This document shows, one piece after another, positions 26,690 to 35,279 of a stretch of 64,000 bases of DNA (positions within the stretch are counted from its first letter, which is position 1; each line of letters opens with the position of its first letter). The stretch is from contig NZ_JACHXL010000001.1 of the NCBI RefSeq assembly GCF_014192115.1, forward strand, positions 774,788-838,787, read 5' to 3'. The position numbers and the translations under genes were made by a program. This DNA is from Psychrobacter luti (GTDB lineage: Bacteria; Pseudomonadota; Gammaproteobacteria; Pseudomonadales; Moraxellaceae). Under the pieces are notes generated by a model. The model was not told where the DNA came from. It saw only the letters and a list, made by a program, of their open reading frames with translations, and ran no database searches.

Positions 26690-27688
26690 CTATCGTTTTG
26701 AAGAGCGCGAAGAACCTCGACCTTTCGCAGGGCGCTTGCCATTTGCAGCAGGTTTGCCCTTACCACTGGGCTTCTTGCTATCACCAAAAGGACGCCTATC
26801 TTTGCCTTTAGAACCCGCTGGTTTTCTAGCACCATCTTTGGGATGTTTAGCATTTCCCTTTGCTGTGCCCGCTGGTTTTGAAGATTCTTTCGACTTTGAC
26901 GAAGTATCAGTACAAGGTTTTTTTCGTGGCGACTTACGAGGTTTCTTAGCAGCAGTACTGTCTTCCGAAGAAGAGTCTTCTATAGATTTAAGTAAAACCG
27001 ATAACTCTTTTGGGGTTAAATCTCGCCAGTCTCCAACGGGAAGACCCTTAAGACTCACATTCATAATACGTGTGCGCTCAAGCTTTACAACTTCATAGCT
27101 AAAATGCTCACACATACGACGAATTTGACGATTCAAACCTTGCACTAACGTGATATTAAACACGTTAGGTGACACCTTAGTGACCGGACATTTTTTGGTC
27201 ATCCTGCCCAAAATAGGCACGCCACCGGCTAAACCCTCAATGAAACTATCTGTTATCGGCTTATTTACCGTCACCACATAATCTTTCTCATGGTTATTAC
27301 CAGCACGCAATACCTTATTAACCAAATCGCCATTGCTCGTTAAAAAGATTAAACCTTGGGAATCTTTATCCAAACGCCCAATCGGAAAAATACGTACGCT
27401 ATGTCTCACAAAATCAACAATATTGTTTTTCTCAGAGCTTTCCGTGGTGCTCACAATGCCTACTGGTTTATTCAACGCAATAAAAACGAAATCATCTGCT
27501 TCTCGTGGCTCAATAAGCTGGCCGTTAACTTTTACGACATCTCCAGCAACTACTTGCGCACCTACTTGGGCACGCTTGCCATTGACGTACACATTACCTT
27601 GTTCAATAAAGCGGTCAGCGTCTCGCCTGGAGCAAATACCGCTTTCGCTAATGTATTTATTTAAACGAGTCGAAGAAGCGTTAAACAT
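26690..27688 (-). CDS. rluF: 23S rRNA pseudouridine synthase RluF-like
   Basis: 332 residues. An S4 RNA-binding domain ([19 protein letters not shown], about 8-26) is followed by the RsuA/RluB/E/F catalytic domain with [19 protein letters not shown], where the Asp is the nucleophile, and [20 protein letters not shown]. The last 90 residues are Lys, Arg, Ser and Pro-rich ([11 protein letters not shown]), a disordered basic tail common in this genus. RluF modifies U2604 of 23S rRNA and a tRNA(Tyr) site in E. coli. This is a core gene and marks the edge of the island. Upstream is a divergent gap of about 500 bp. Confidence 0.9.
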   Translation of the reverse strand: MFNASSTRLNKYISESGICSRRDADRFIEQGNVYVNGKRAQVGAQVVAGDVVKVNGQLIEPREADDFVFIALNKPVGIVSTTESSEKNNIVDFVRHSVRIFPIGRLDKDSQGLIFLTSNGDLVNKVLRAGNNHEKDYVVTVNKPITDSFIEGLAGGVPILGRMTKKCPVTKVSPNVFNITLVQGLNRQIRRMCEHFSYEVVKLERTRIMNVSLKGLPVGDWRDLTPKELSVLLKSIEDSSSEDSTAAKKPRKSPRKKPCTDTSSKSKESSKPAGTAKGNAKHPKDGARKPAGSKGKDRRPFGDSKKPSGKGKPAANGKRPAKGRGSSRSSKR

Positions 27689-28197
27689 AAAGCACCGTTT
27701 TTACCTAATAAAAAGCCCTTTTTACTAAGAAAAAGACCTAAAATGAATGGATTATCAATAACGAGATAGCTCGCATTATATAGGAAATTCAGTTCACGTT
27801 TCAGGAGAGATGGACAAAAACCTATCTCTCATTGTTTAAAGTTACAAGTAGTCTCATAACCGTGACCATTACTTCGTTTAAGTTATAGTAATAAAGGTTA
27901 TTCAATGTCAGTTCAGAAAGAGATTTTGATTTAATTTAACTAGAAGATTTAGCCCTGCTCCATGCATCTTTATGAGCATCTAAATCACAGTTCAAATTTA
28001 GTATAACAGCACCCTATCACTTGTTATAGTTATCCTCTAAAATAGATACCATTTGTGTAAACCATCAACGTATTACCGTTCAGCTTACTGCAAACCCTTA
28101 TTGCATAACAAATACTAATTAGATAGCATGTGCTACTTGATACTTATCACAACAGCAGTAAGTGACTGTCTGCTACATCAACGTAAGGCTAATCATA
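27689..28197. other. Divergent gap between rluF and ddh
   Basis: About 510 bp, AT-rich, with no credible gene. It must hold the promoters of rluF (left) and ddh (right); no operator can be named. Confidence 0.5.
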
Positions 28198-29193
28198 ATG
28201 ACCCCAATAATTAGAGTCGCCATCGCCGGTTACGGTAACCTCGGCCGCGGCGCCCAAGCCGCCATCAAACAAAGTCCAGACATGCAATTAGTCTGCGTAT
28301 TCAGTCGCCGAGATCCTGCCTCCATTACCCTCATTGACCAAAGCGTACCCGTGTACGCCATGGACGATATTGCCCAATATAAAGACGACATAGACGTGCT
28401 GATATTATGTGGCGGCTCTAAGTCTGATTTGCCTGAGCAAGGTCCAGCGTTGGCTGGTTTATTTAATATCGTTGACAGTTTTGATACTCACGCTAAGATT
28501 CCTGAGTACTTTGCAGCACTTGATATACCTGCTAAGCAAGCTAACAAAGTAGCCATGTTGTCCGTCGGTTGGGATCCTGGTTTATTCTCTATCAACCGCT
28601 TATACGGCGAAGCCATTTTACCGGTTGGCGAAACCTATACCTTTTGGGGCAAAGGCTTAAGCCAAGGACACTCAGATGCCGTACGCCGAGTAGATGGCGT
28701 TAAGTCAGGCGTACAATACACCCTTCCGTCAGAATCTGCTATGGCACGGGTACGAAATGGCGAGCAGCCAACGCTGAGCACCCGAGAGAAGCACACCCGC
28801 GAATGCTATATTGTATTAGCAGATGGCGCAGATAGCGATGCCGTACGCAATACCATCGTGACCATGCCGGATTACTTTGCCGACTACGATACCAAAGTGC
28901 ACTTTATCGACCAACCAACGTTTGAGCGTGAACATCAAAAGATGCCTCACGGCGGTTTTGTCATTCGCAGTGGCGTGAGCGGCATGGATAATGAGCAAAA
29001 TAACCAAGTGTTGGAGTTTTCATTAAAGCTCGGTAGTAACCCTGATTTTACCTCTAGCGTGCTCGTGGCCTATGCCCGCGCTGCCTATAAAATGAACTTG
29101 GCAGGCGAATCTGGTGCCAAAACTGTACTCGACGTCGCACCTAGTTTATTATCTCCTAAGTCTCCAGCTCAGCTGCGTAAAGAGCTACTATAA
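28198..29193 (+). CDS. ddh: meso-Diaminopimelate D-dehydrogenase
   Basis: 331 residues from ATG 28198. RVAIAGYGNLGRGAQAAI is the NADP-binding glycine loop; CVFSRRDP, CGGSKSDLPEQGP and VGWDPGLFSINRLY with the later FWGKGLSQGHSDAVRRVDGV are typical of the Ddh family. The enzyme makes meso-diaminopimelate in one step from tetrahydrodipicolinate (EC 1.4.1.16), a lysine and peptidoglycan shortcut that relatively few bacteria have, so it may stand beside the succinylase route. It has its own promoter region and terminator (29228). The earlier in-frame ATG at 28162 lacks a good ribosome site, whereas 28198 has AAGG about 10 bp upstream. Confidence 0.93.
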   Translation: MTPIIRVAIAGYGNLGRGAQAAIKQSPDMQLVCVFSRRDPASITLIDQSVPVYAMDDIAQYKDDIDVLILCGGSKSDLPEQGPALAGLFNIVDSFDTHAKIPEYFAALDIPAKQANKVAMLSVGWDPGLFSINRLYGEAILPVGETYTFWGKGLSQGHSDAVRRVDGVKSGVQYTLPSESAMARVRNGEQPTLSTREKHTRECYIVLADGADSDAVRNTIVTMPDYFADYDTKVHFIDQPTFEREHQKMPHGGFVIRSGVSGMDNEQNNQVLEFSLKLGSNPDFTSSVLVAYARAAYKMNLAGESGAKTVLDVAPSLLSPKSPAQLRKELL

Positions 29194-29227
29194 ATGTCTG
29201 CTCTAAACTAAAGATAAAGATTGAACC

Positions 29228-29268
29228 ACAAAAAAGCACCAAACCCATTAAGGTTCGGTGCTTTTTTT
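29228..29268 (+). terminator. Terminator after ddh
   Basis: AAAAAAGCACCAAAC pairs with GTTCGGTGCTTTTTT (one G-U pair) around an 8-nt loop and ends in a T run. Confidence 0.88.
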
Positions 29269-29370
29269 CTAGTCTGGTTTTTAGTGAGCTATGCTAAATA
29301 AACAGTAGAAATCTTTCTACGTGATTTAAAGCTAATTGATGATGTATAAAAATTTTTCTTTACAAATTAT

Positions 29371-30105
29371 TTAGACCCAACCGTCTTCCAAAAGGTGCTC
29401 GGTGTTACTCACTTTAAACTCATGATATAAGTTAAAAAATACCGTTGGATCTTCAACATTATCAAGTAACCCACGTTTATTGAGCGCGACAAACATCGCC
29501 AGCGCATAAGCCGCACAATGGATAGATCTTTTAGGATTAAATTCACGATCGGTAAAAGCTTGATATTGCATGACTTCCTCATGCAGATGAGTATTTTGCT
29601 TCAGGGCATTCACATAGAGCCAGTCATAAAATGTAGTCAATGGCTCTACACTCCATTCCATGCCAAAATAATCATAGCCAATCAGCTCACCTGATGTTAT
29701 TAAGCGCTCGTCTTTTTTGGCTTGTCTTGGTGGTACTGTCAGCAAGTCAGTATAGGGACCACCATCCTCAAAAATCATGCTGCTTTGAAAGGCATTTTCG
29801 ACACTATATGCTTGACCATCATACTCATTGGTAAGTTTTAAGCTCAATGGACTGAGCGGAAAACTCAACTTATTGCCAGACTTACTCGATAGCTCTAAGA
29901 CATGACTAAAGCCATATTTTTTGCGAATGACTTGATGCATATCATTGATAGATTTTTTCTTTTGGCGACTGGCAAACCCCACATGCCGCTCAAACCTCAC
30001 CATGTCCGTCTTGACCAAATTGTCACTATTGACTCTAGGCATGAATACCGGTCTGTGTTCTACCGCGCTTTGCGTTTGTTCCATAGGGTTCTGTGTTTCT
30101 TGCAT
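29371..30105 (-). CDS. NADAR-type protein like DarT1-associated antitoxins
   Basis: 244 residues. RPVFMPRVN near the N-terminus, WHPGFA-like RHVGFASRQKKKSI, VLELSSKS, FEDGGPYTDLLTVPPRQAKKD, DYFGMEWSVEPLTTFYDWLY and FNPKRSIHCAAYALA agree with the protein family known as DarT1-associated NADAR. These remove ADP-ribose from guanine in DNA and neutralise DarT1 toxins. No DarT-like toxin gene is next to it: the downstream region is empty up to ddh and the upstream gene (30170) is an unknown protein. It could be a lone antitoxin or repair enzyme, or pair with a new kind of toxin. A good AAGG site precedes ATG 30105. Confidence 0.75.
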   Translation of the reverse strand: MQETQNPMEQTQSAVEHRPVFMPRVNSDNLVKTDMVRFERHVGFASRQKKKSINDMHQVIRKKYGFSHVLELSSKSGNKLSFPLSPLSLKLTNEYDGQAYSVENAFQSSMIFEDGGPYTDLLTVPPRQAKKDERLITSGELIGYDYFGMEWSVEPLTTFYDWLYVNALKQNTHLHEEVMQYQAFTDREFNPKRSIHCAAYALAMFVALNKRGLLDNVEDPTVFFNLYHEFKVSNTEHLLEDGWV

Positions 30106-30169
30106 TGCAATATGCCTTATATCTTAATTATCAATGGTCTTGTATAAATGTACTTTTATAACATTTCTT

Positions 30170-30772
30170 TTATAGCTGGTGATGTGCAATATAAAGTCGT
30201 GCTTCATCGTCGCGGCCATTATTGAATACTATCCTATATCCTTTAATCACCCCAGCGAATGGAATCTTACCCCGCATCGCCTTATAGTGTGCAATTATGC
30301 AATCATTAATGATGTCTAGCTGCTTTTGACGCGGCAATAACCTGACGTCATCATCCAATGAGATGCGTTTAAATCTATCAACCGCCATATACGAATTGAA
30401 TGACGGCCTAAAGTGTTCATTAAATGTGATATCAGCATAAACAATCGGTGTGATGGCATTTAATAAATGACTGGCATGGCGCTCTAGCTCTGTTAAAAGT
30501 TGTTGGTATACCGTTTTATTAATCTCCAAAACCGTACATAACTTTTCAACAAATTCTGAGGCAGCATACTTAAAATCATAGGTTGTATTAGTCAGTCCCA
30601 ACGCAGGACTGGATAGAACTGTTTGCAAGCGATTAATGGCTTTGTCTGTCGTTTTAGGATGATTATGATACCCCATTAGCGTCAGTATTTCATGATGGGA
30701 TAGTGCTTTTTGCTCGATGCGTTTTAAAATGATAGATTGCAGTGTCGTTGTCGATTGACTAGAATTAGTCAT
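30170..30772 (-). CDS. Unknown protein, paralog of the one at 32084
   Basis: 201 residues from the ATG at 30772 (AAGGAG about 9 bp upstream; a longer reading to 30817 lacks this). Not recognised. The first 70 residues are predicted helical (IILKRIEQKALSHHEILTLMGY) and may be a helix-turn-helix, followed by a region with YADITFNEHFRPSFN and a C-terminal FAGVIKGYRIVFNNG. The protein at 32084 shares this layout (IVKAMGY, then ADVDFNFDGN, then YDGTIKGYRLIIEL). The upstream sequence is shared too (see 30850). It sits 64 bp upstream of the NADAR gene on the same strand and may be in its operon. Confidence 0.65.
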   Translation of the reverse strand: MTNSSQSTTTLQSIILKRIEQKALSHHEILTLMGYHNHPKTTDKAINRLQTVLSSPALGLTNTTYDFKYAASEFVEKLCTVLEINKTVYQQLLTELERHASHLLNAITPIVYADITFNEHFRPSFNSYMAVDRFKRISLDDDVRLLPRQKQLDIINDCIIAHYKAMRGKIPFAGVIKGYRIVFNNGRDDEARLYIAHHQL

Positions 30773-30849
30773 ATGAGGCGCTCCTTTTACTCTGTGTATG
30801 CCAAAATAATTCAGCACAGTCGCTTTAACTTTACAGAGAAAAAGGAGTT

Positions 30850-30907
30850 GTGCGTTTTACCAGTTATTGTTTTTCATCGTGCTGGAAGTAGCGTTAAACC
30901 CACGATG
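30850..30907. promoter_or_regulatory. Conserved upstream block of the 30170 gene
   Basis: Contains TTTTACCAG, ATTGTTTTTCATCGTGCTGG and AAACCCACGATG. The ends CATCGTG and CACGATG form an inverted repeat. The same blocks occur upstream of the paralog at 32084 (32810-32935), about 80-130 bp before the start codon in this copy. Confidence 0.45.
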
Positions 30908-31120
30908 TCCTTGTATATTAGCAAGGATAAAAATATTTGTCGAGCTGTACGCTTTCTTCGGCATAGATGATATGGCTTACCAACGACCAAAGAGTAGATA
31001 GAGATGAGAAGTGGTTTAATATTATGATTACGCTATAAAAAAGACACTAAATCTCATAAGCCTGACACCTCCAACTTACCTACAGCACGTGGTTTGTATT
31101 TATCGCAGTCAGACTAAATC

Positions 31121-31780
31121 TTAGCTTATTGAAGACAGAGGAAAAACCACCACCTCATCCCCATCTTGCCATGGCTGAAACTTGGTCATCGCTTGTAAAA
31201 ATAGCGGATGCTGAAGCCAGTCCTGTAGCCATCGCTGTAGATTCATATAAGGAAGACTATAAAAAACATCGCGATTCACATTCGCAAATTGACGGACAAA
31301 AGGCATAATACCGATATCAGCGATGGTTATACTCTCCCCTAACAAATAAGAGTTTTTAGTTAATAACTCCTCTAAAAGCTGTAAAAATACTTCACCCTGT
31401 TGTCGATACTCTATTTGGCTCATCTCGAGATGACGGTCGGCGTATTTGTAGCGATCAAGCCAATATTTAAACTCATTGTCGTTTTTATCAATCAGCGCAT
31501 TCGCTTGATGCAAAACCTCTGCATTAAGTAATTCTTGCGAATCTCGCTGCGCAAGCGCCCATGTCACTATCTCTCTACTCTCTTCAATTACTGTCCCGTC
31601 TAAAAGCTGTAAAACAGGCACAGTACCTTTTGGGCTAATCGCTAGCATTTGCGGCGGCTTATTTTTCAGCGTTATCTCGCGCAGCTCCACCTGCAGCTCG
31701 GCAAACAGTATGCCAAGTCGGACACGCATAGCATAAGGACAGCGACGAAAAGAGTACAGACAAGGATAAGAGGAAGTCAT
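31121..31780 (-). CDS. Glutathione S-transferase family protein
   Basis: 219 residues. The N-terminal thioredoxin-like domain has LYSFRRCPYAMRVRLGILFA (Cys in C-P-Y-A) and ISPKGTVPVLQLLDGTVIEES, where the cis-Pro and E-S bind glutathione. The C-terminal helical domain has SYLLGESITIADIGIMPFVRQFANV, the N-capping motif of GSTs. The C-P-Y-A motif is like monothiol GSTs (omega-like or glutaredoxin 2-like). Its substrate is unknown. It is a single-gene unit with no good ribosome site in view (AAACACCTCT). Confidence 0.88.
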   Translation of the reverse strand: MTSSYPCLYSFRRCPYAMRVRLGILFAELQVELREITLKNKPPQMLAISPKGTVPVLQLLDGTVIEESREIVTWALAQRDSQELLNAEVLHQANALIDKNDNEFKYWLDRYKYADRHLEMSQIEYRQQGEVFLQLLEELLTKNSYLLGESITIADIGIMPFVRQFANVNRDVFYSLPYMNLQRWLQDWLQHPLFLQAMTKFQPWQDGDEVVVFPLSSIS

Positions 31781-31975
31781 AGAGGTGTTTCGCAGTTTGA
31801 TTAATTTTTATCGCTTTAGACTTAAAAAGTATTATTTTATTGCCAATTATTGTCAAGGTATGGGCAGATTTTAGAAGTGATTTTGAAAATTATAATAATA
31901 GCTTGGCTTATCATAACAATGACCGTACTGACCTTCAATGGTAGGCTTGAATCTTAAAAGGGTCTACTCGATATA

Positions 31976-32015
31976 AAAAAGCCTCACTATCATAAAAAGT
32001 AGTAAGGCTTGTGTT
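31976..32015 (-). terminator. Terminator of the 32084 gene
   Basis: On the minus strand AAGCCTTACTAC pairs with ATAGTGAGGCTT (with G-U pairs), followed by TTTTTATA. It is about 70 bp past the stop of the gene. Confidence 0.75.
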
Positions 32016-32083
32016 TAATCTAAAACATTGTAAAGGCGATTTTTTAGAATTATAAGACTATAGAATTAACATTGCTTAGGCTA

Positions 32084-32719
32084 TTAAACACTTTTAGATT
32101 TTGGCAGGTCATACTCGACTCTATAGACTTCTTTATCTTGCAGTTCAATAATCAAGCGATAGCCTTTTATAGTGCCATCGTACGGTACATTAGCCCCACG
32201 CTCTTGATAATGCGTGCGGATACGCTCTTTAATAATGCTTTTACGCGCAGCTTCCTCTAGTTTAGCAAATCCAATTGGCAAATCTACATGAGTCCAAAGT
32301 GATGCGCCCCAACGAGACAACCAATTTGCGTTACCATCAAAATTAAAATCAACATCGGCGTGTAAACGATATTGAGGTTGCGGCTTAGAACCCTGTGCTA
32401 TCTCATCCTTAATCTGGGCGATATCTTCTGCAAATGGCTCATAAGGCAAATCGAGCACCAAAAATAGCTTGGCTAAAAACTCATCGGCGGTAAAGTATTT
32501 ATCTCTATAGCTGCCATCAAGGCCAATATGTTTATTAGACAACACATGACGTAAGCGTTCACAGGCAGGCATGGTATGTTTTAAAGGGTAACCCATGGCT
32601 TTGACAATATCTTGCGCACGATATTCTAACGTATCTATTTGAGCGATGACGTATTGTGCGAGAGGATGACACGGCTGATAACGGCGAGTATATTTGGATA
32701 GATTGGTGGATTGGCTCAT
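32084..32719 (-). CDS. Unknown protein, paralog of the one at 30170
   Basis: 211 residues, not recognised. Shared with the gene at 30170: a helical N-terminus (IAQIDTLEYRAQDIVKAMGY), a middle with EFLAKLFLVLDLPYEPF, LHADVDFNFDGN, KSIIKERIRTHYQERG and the C-terminal VPYDGTIKGYRLIIELQDKEVYR. Identity looks low (about 25-30%), so the duplication is old. Its upstream sequence resembles that of the paralog. It is a single-gene unit with its own terminator. No toxin or enzyme motif is evident. Confidence 0.65.
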   Translation of the reverse strand: MSQSTNLSKYTRRYQPCHPLAQYVIAQIDTLEYRAQDIVKAMGYPLKHTMPACERLRHVLSNKHIGLDGSYRDKYFTADEFLAKLFLVLDLPYEPFAEDIAQIKDEIAQGSKPQPQYRLHADVDFNFDGNANWLSRWGASLWTHVDLPIGFAKLEEAARKSIIKERIRTHYQERGANVPYDGTIKGYRLIIELQDKEVYRVEYDLPKSKSV

Positions 32720-32809
32720 GATAGTGAAGACCTTAGATTCCTATAACTCCGACGAAAAAGTATAAAATCAGGCACAAATGAGGATGTCGGAGTACAGGCT
32801 CATGCGCTT

Positions 32810-32935
32810 TACCAGGATTGTTTTATATCGTGCTGGAAGTTGCAAGGTTTATACGCCACCATTGATTGCAATTATGATAATTTGCAATAACCATTGGCAA
32901 CGACAAAACTGTTAAACCCACGATAGATAATTAGA
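32810..32935. promoter_or_regulatory. Conserved upstream block of the 32084 gene, with an insert
   Basis: Repeats the blocks seen at 30850 (TTTACCAG, ATTGTTTT, ATCGTGCTGGAAGT, GTTAAACCCACGAT). Between GGAAGT and GTTAAACC it has about 65 extra bp, with ATTGCAA and TTGCAAT as an inverted pair. So the ATCGTG and CACGAT arms are much further apart than at 30850. Confidence 0.45.
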
Positions 32936-33009
32936 TCGTTTAATAATGATAGCACATCAGCTCATAGAAAATAAATACGAGATAATGACTTCTTTTTTAA
33001 AGAAATATC

Positions 33010-33594
33010 CTAATCTTCACCATGATACGTCGCTTCATCCATCCAAACGATAGGGTCTTCACACAAATGTACCAAGTGATACCAAATATCACTGCTACGG
33101 GCGATACGGTGATGACCGCCGTCAAAATAATCGATTTCCCAACTATCAGGCAGATTGACTAAGGTTCGTTTGGCGACCGCCACATCTAAGTTTTCATCAT
33201 CGACTTCCACCATGACTCTTACCATCTCAGTGTTTGACGTTGGAAAAGACAGTTTCATATCCACCACTGCTGGAATACGATCTGATAAAACCTCACTTGG
33301 ATAAATACAAGGCGCAATCAATAGCGCCCGCAAGTTATATTTATGGGCAAAATGATTGGCAAACCAACCGCCAAGCGAATGCCCTGCCAGCACTACGCGT
33401 GGATACTCATGCATCTTCTCCTGAATTAAAGCGTCATAAATCTCAAATATTTCTGCAAAATTGTCTCGATAATTGACCGTTTGGCAATATTTCGGTTCAC
33501 GTGTAATACAAGTATATTTACTGGTCTCACAACTCGAATCGAGACCATGAAAAAACAATAAAAACGTCTCATTATTTTCGATAGGAAACATCAT
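33010..33594 (-). CDS. Small alpha/beta hydrolase
   Basis: 194 residues. LLFFHGLDSSCETSKYT gives the HG oxyanion hole, RVVLAGHSLGGWFANHFA the G-x-S-x-G nucleophile elbow and FDGGHHRIA the catalytic His. No transit signal or lid domain. This is the size and layout of YqiA/YcfP-like esterases, of unknown natural substrate. It lies 58 bp downstream of the 33652 gene on the same strand and may be co-expressed. AAGGAAAAAGCT before ATG 33594 is a good ribosome site. Confidence 0.85.
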   Translation of the reverse strand: MMFPIENNETFLLFFHGLDSSCETSKYTCITREPKYCQTVNYRDNFAEIFEIYDALIQEKMHEYPRVVLAGHSLGGWFANHFAHKYNLRALLIAPCIYPSEVLSDRIPAVVDMKLSFPTSNTEMVRVMVEVDDENLDVAVAKRTLVNLPDSWEIDYFDGGHHRIARSSDIWYHLVHLCEDPIVWMDEATYHGED

Positions 33595-33651
33595 AGCTTT
33601 TTCCTTTTTTCATTATTATTTAGATTTATTGTTATTAATCTGGCCAATTAT

Positions 33652-34566
33652 TTAAACCGCTTTTTGATTGGCAATCTGCGCTTGGTATAAACTCAAAATC
33701 TCTGCACAAGCTTGTACTGAGGTATTTTTTGCAAAACCTTTATTAAACCAAAAATCATAAACGGCTTGGACAATGGCTTTCACTGCTTCAGCATCTTTTG
33801 GCTTTTGCTCTGTTAATTTACGCGCAATGTCTTTTGCCTGAATATCAGACTCATTATAGGGCGCACTCCAGCCCACACAATAGCGATAGAGCACATCATT
33901 AATGGCCAATATAAATATGGCTTCAGCCACACCATACTGATCGATAAATTGCTCTAACACCCAACAGCGCTCCTCATAAAGTGCAGGCTCTATCGGCATC
34001 TCATCACGCTCAGTCACACACTCACTACTCACTACGTGCGAGGGCTTACTAAAATTCTCCCAAAGTAGTGGATAAGACCCGCCAATACCGCCCTTCTCTA
34101 CTACGTTAAAACGCCAAATACCATAATGCGTATCAACGCCCTTATAAGGCACACTAATAAACCACTGCATCAGCGCATCGCTATCATAAATGATATGAAT
34201 ACTGCCAATACGCACCCCTTGCTTAGGTAAAACGTCCGTATATAAACAATCCATGTCATCGCTATAAAGTCTTACTTTTTCTACGTTCTCAGCGCTAATA
34301 TCACCAAGCTTAGCCCTCGCTTCATCTATGTTCCGGCACAGCCTAAACGGCGCGACAAAACTCAATATGTCATCAGTATTATTGACAAAATACACATCGG
34401 TTTCATAATTATTTATCGAAACCGTCTCAAGATAAAACAATGGGCTTTTACGTACGCGCCCTTTCTCATGACTCGCCAGTGCCGTTATTCCAGACAGTTT
34501 TGCGCCATCTGACCACTGCACATTGTCTATCCGTTTTTGCTCAAATTGATACGTTAACTTTGTCAT
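33652..34566 (-). CDS. Unknown conserved-looking protein
   Basis: 304 residues from the ATG at 34566, chosen since AAGGA is 7 bp upstream; the ATG at 34572 is too close to it. Not recognised. It has no signal peptide or membrane span. A beta-rich N-terminal half (ITALASHEKGRVRKSPLFYLETVSI without long helices) is followed by a helical C-terminus (ERCWVLEQFIDQYGVAEAIFILAINDVLYRY). Together with the hydrolase downstream it forms a two-gene unit. Confidence 0.6.
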   Translation of the reverse strand: MTKLTYQFEQKRIDNVQWSDGAKLSGITALASHEKGRVRKSPLFYLETVSINNYETDVYFVNNTDDILSFVAPFRLCRNIDEARAKLGDISAENVEKVRLYSDDMDCLYTDVLPKQGVRIGSIHIIYDSDALMQWFISVPYKGVDTHYGIWRFNVVEKGGIGGSYPLLWENFSKPSHVVSSECVTERDEMPIEPALYEERCWVLEQFIDQYGVAEAIFILAINDVLYRYCVGWSAPYNESDIQAKDIARKLTEQKPKDAEAVKAIVQAVYDFWFNKGFAKNTSVQACAEILSLYQAQIANQKAV

Positions 34567-35174
34567 CTTCATATCCTTATTATTTTGATTTTAGTTTGCG
34601 CGTTGCAGTATTTTTCGTATTGTTTTTCGTACTGTTTTCTTATTTCTTGGGGTTTATTAAGCGCAATTTTAAGCCAGCCGAGTATATTCGCCATTTTGTA
34701 AAATGACGTTATTAGCTATAAAGTTAAGTAAGTTAATCGGTTTTAGAATGTAGGATTCGGTGTTTTTTCTAATTGTTTAGCCGTAGCTGGTCATTATCGT
34801 AAAGCTGCTTTTTTTATCGTTATTACTCTTAAAAAAATTAAAATCAACGAGCGTTTTTCTGATTATCAATCAATATGTTTTTTGGGGCTTAGATTTGGAT
34901 TTGTACAGGCGAAGTTGTTTAGGAGTAAACGAAAATAACATTGCTAAAAAGGACACTGTTAAAAGTGTTTGTTAAAGACAACTCAGTTAAGAAGTGAAGC
35001 GTTGCGCCCCGAGGGTTAACTGTTTGTCATGTTATTTTTGCCTGACTCAATAACTATAATATAAAACCTTATGAAAATAAAGAGGCTAAAATAAGCCGCG
35101 CGACAACTGCTGTCGCTCAATCATTTATTATTAGATTTATCATTCAATTCACTATTTATTGAACGAATTTATAT
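34567..35174. other. Long gap upstream of the 33652 gene
   Basis: About 600 bp, AT-rich, with no gene that can be supported; overlapping short frames look random. It should hold the promoter of the gene at 33652. No repeat or RNA structure was recognised. Confidence 0.5.
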
Positions 35175-35210
35175 AAAAAACCCCATAAGCTGTATGCAAC
35201 TTATGGGGTT
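35175..35210 (-). terminator. Terminator of betT
   Basis: AACCCCATAAG and CTTATGGGGTT form a perfect 11-bp stem around a 10-nt loop. On the minus strand it is followed by TTTTATAT. It is 70 bp past the stop of betT. Confidence 0.88.
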
Positions 35211-35279
35211 ATCTTTTGCCAAATTGTTGATCGAATGTCTAAAATCTAGCAAGCCATCTACTAGCTTTTGATGAATGAA

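Noticed and set aside
26736..27098. Plus-strand open frames over rluF
   Set aside because: They mirror the low-complexity basic tail of RluF on the opposite strand.
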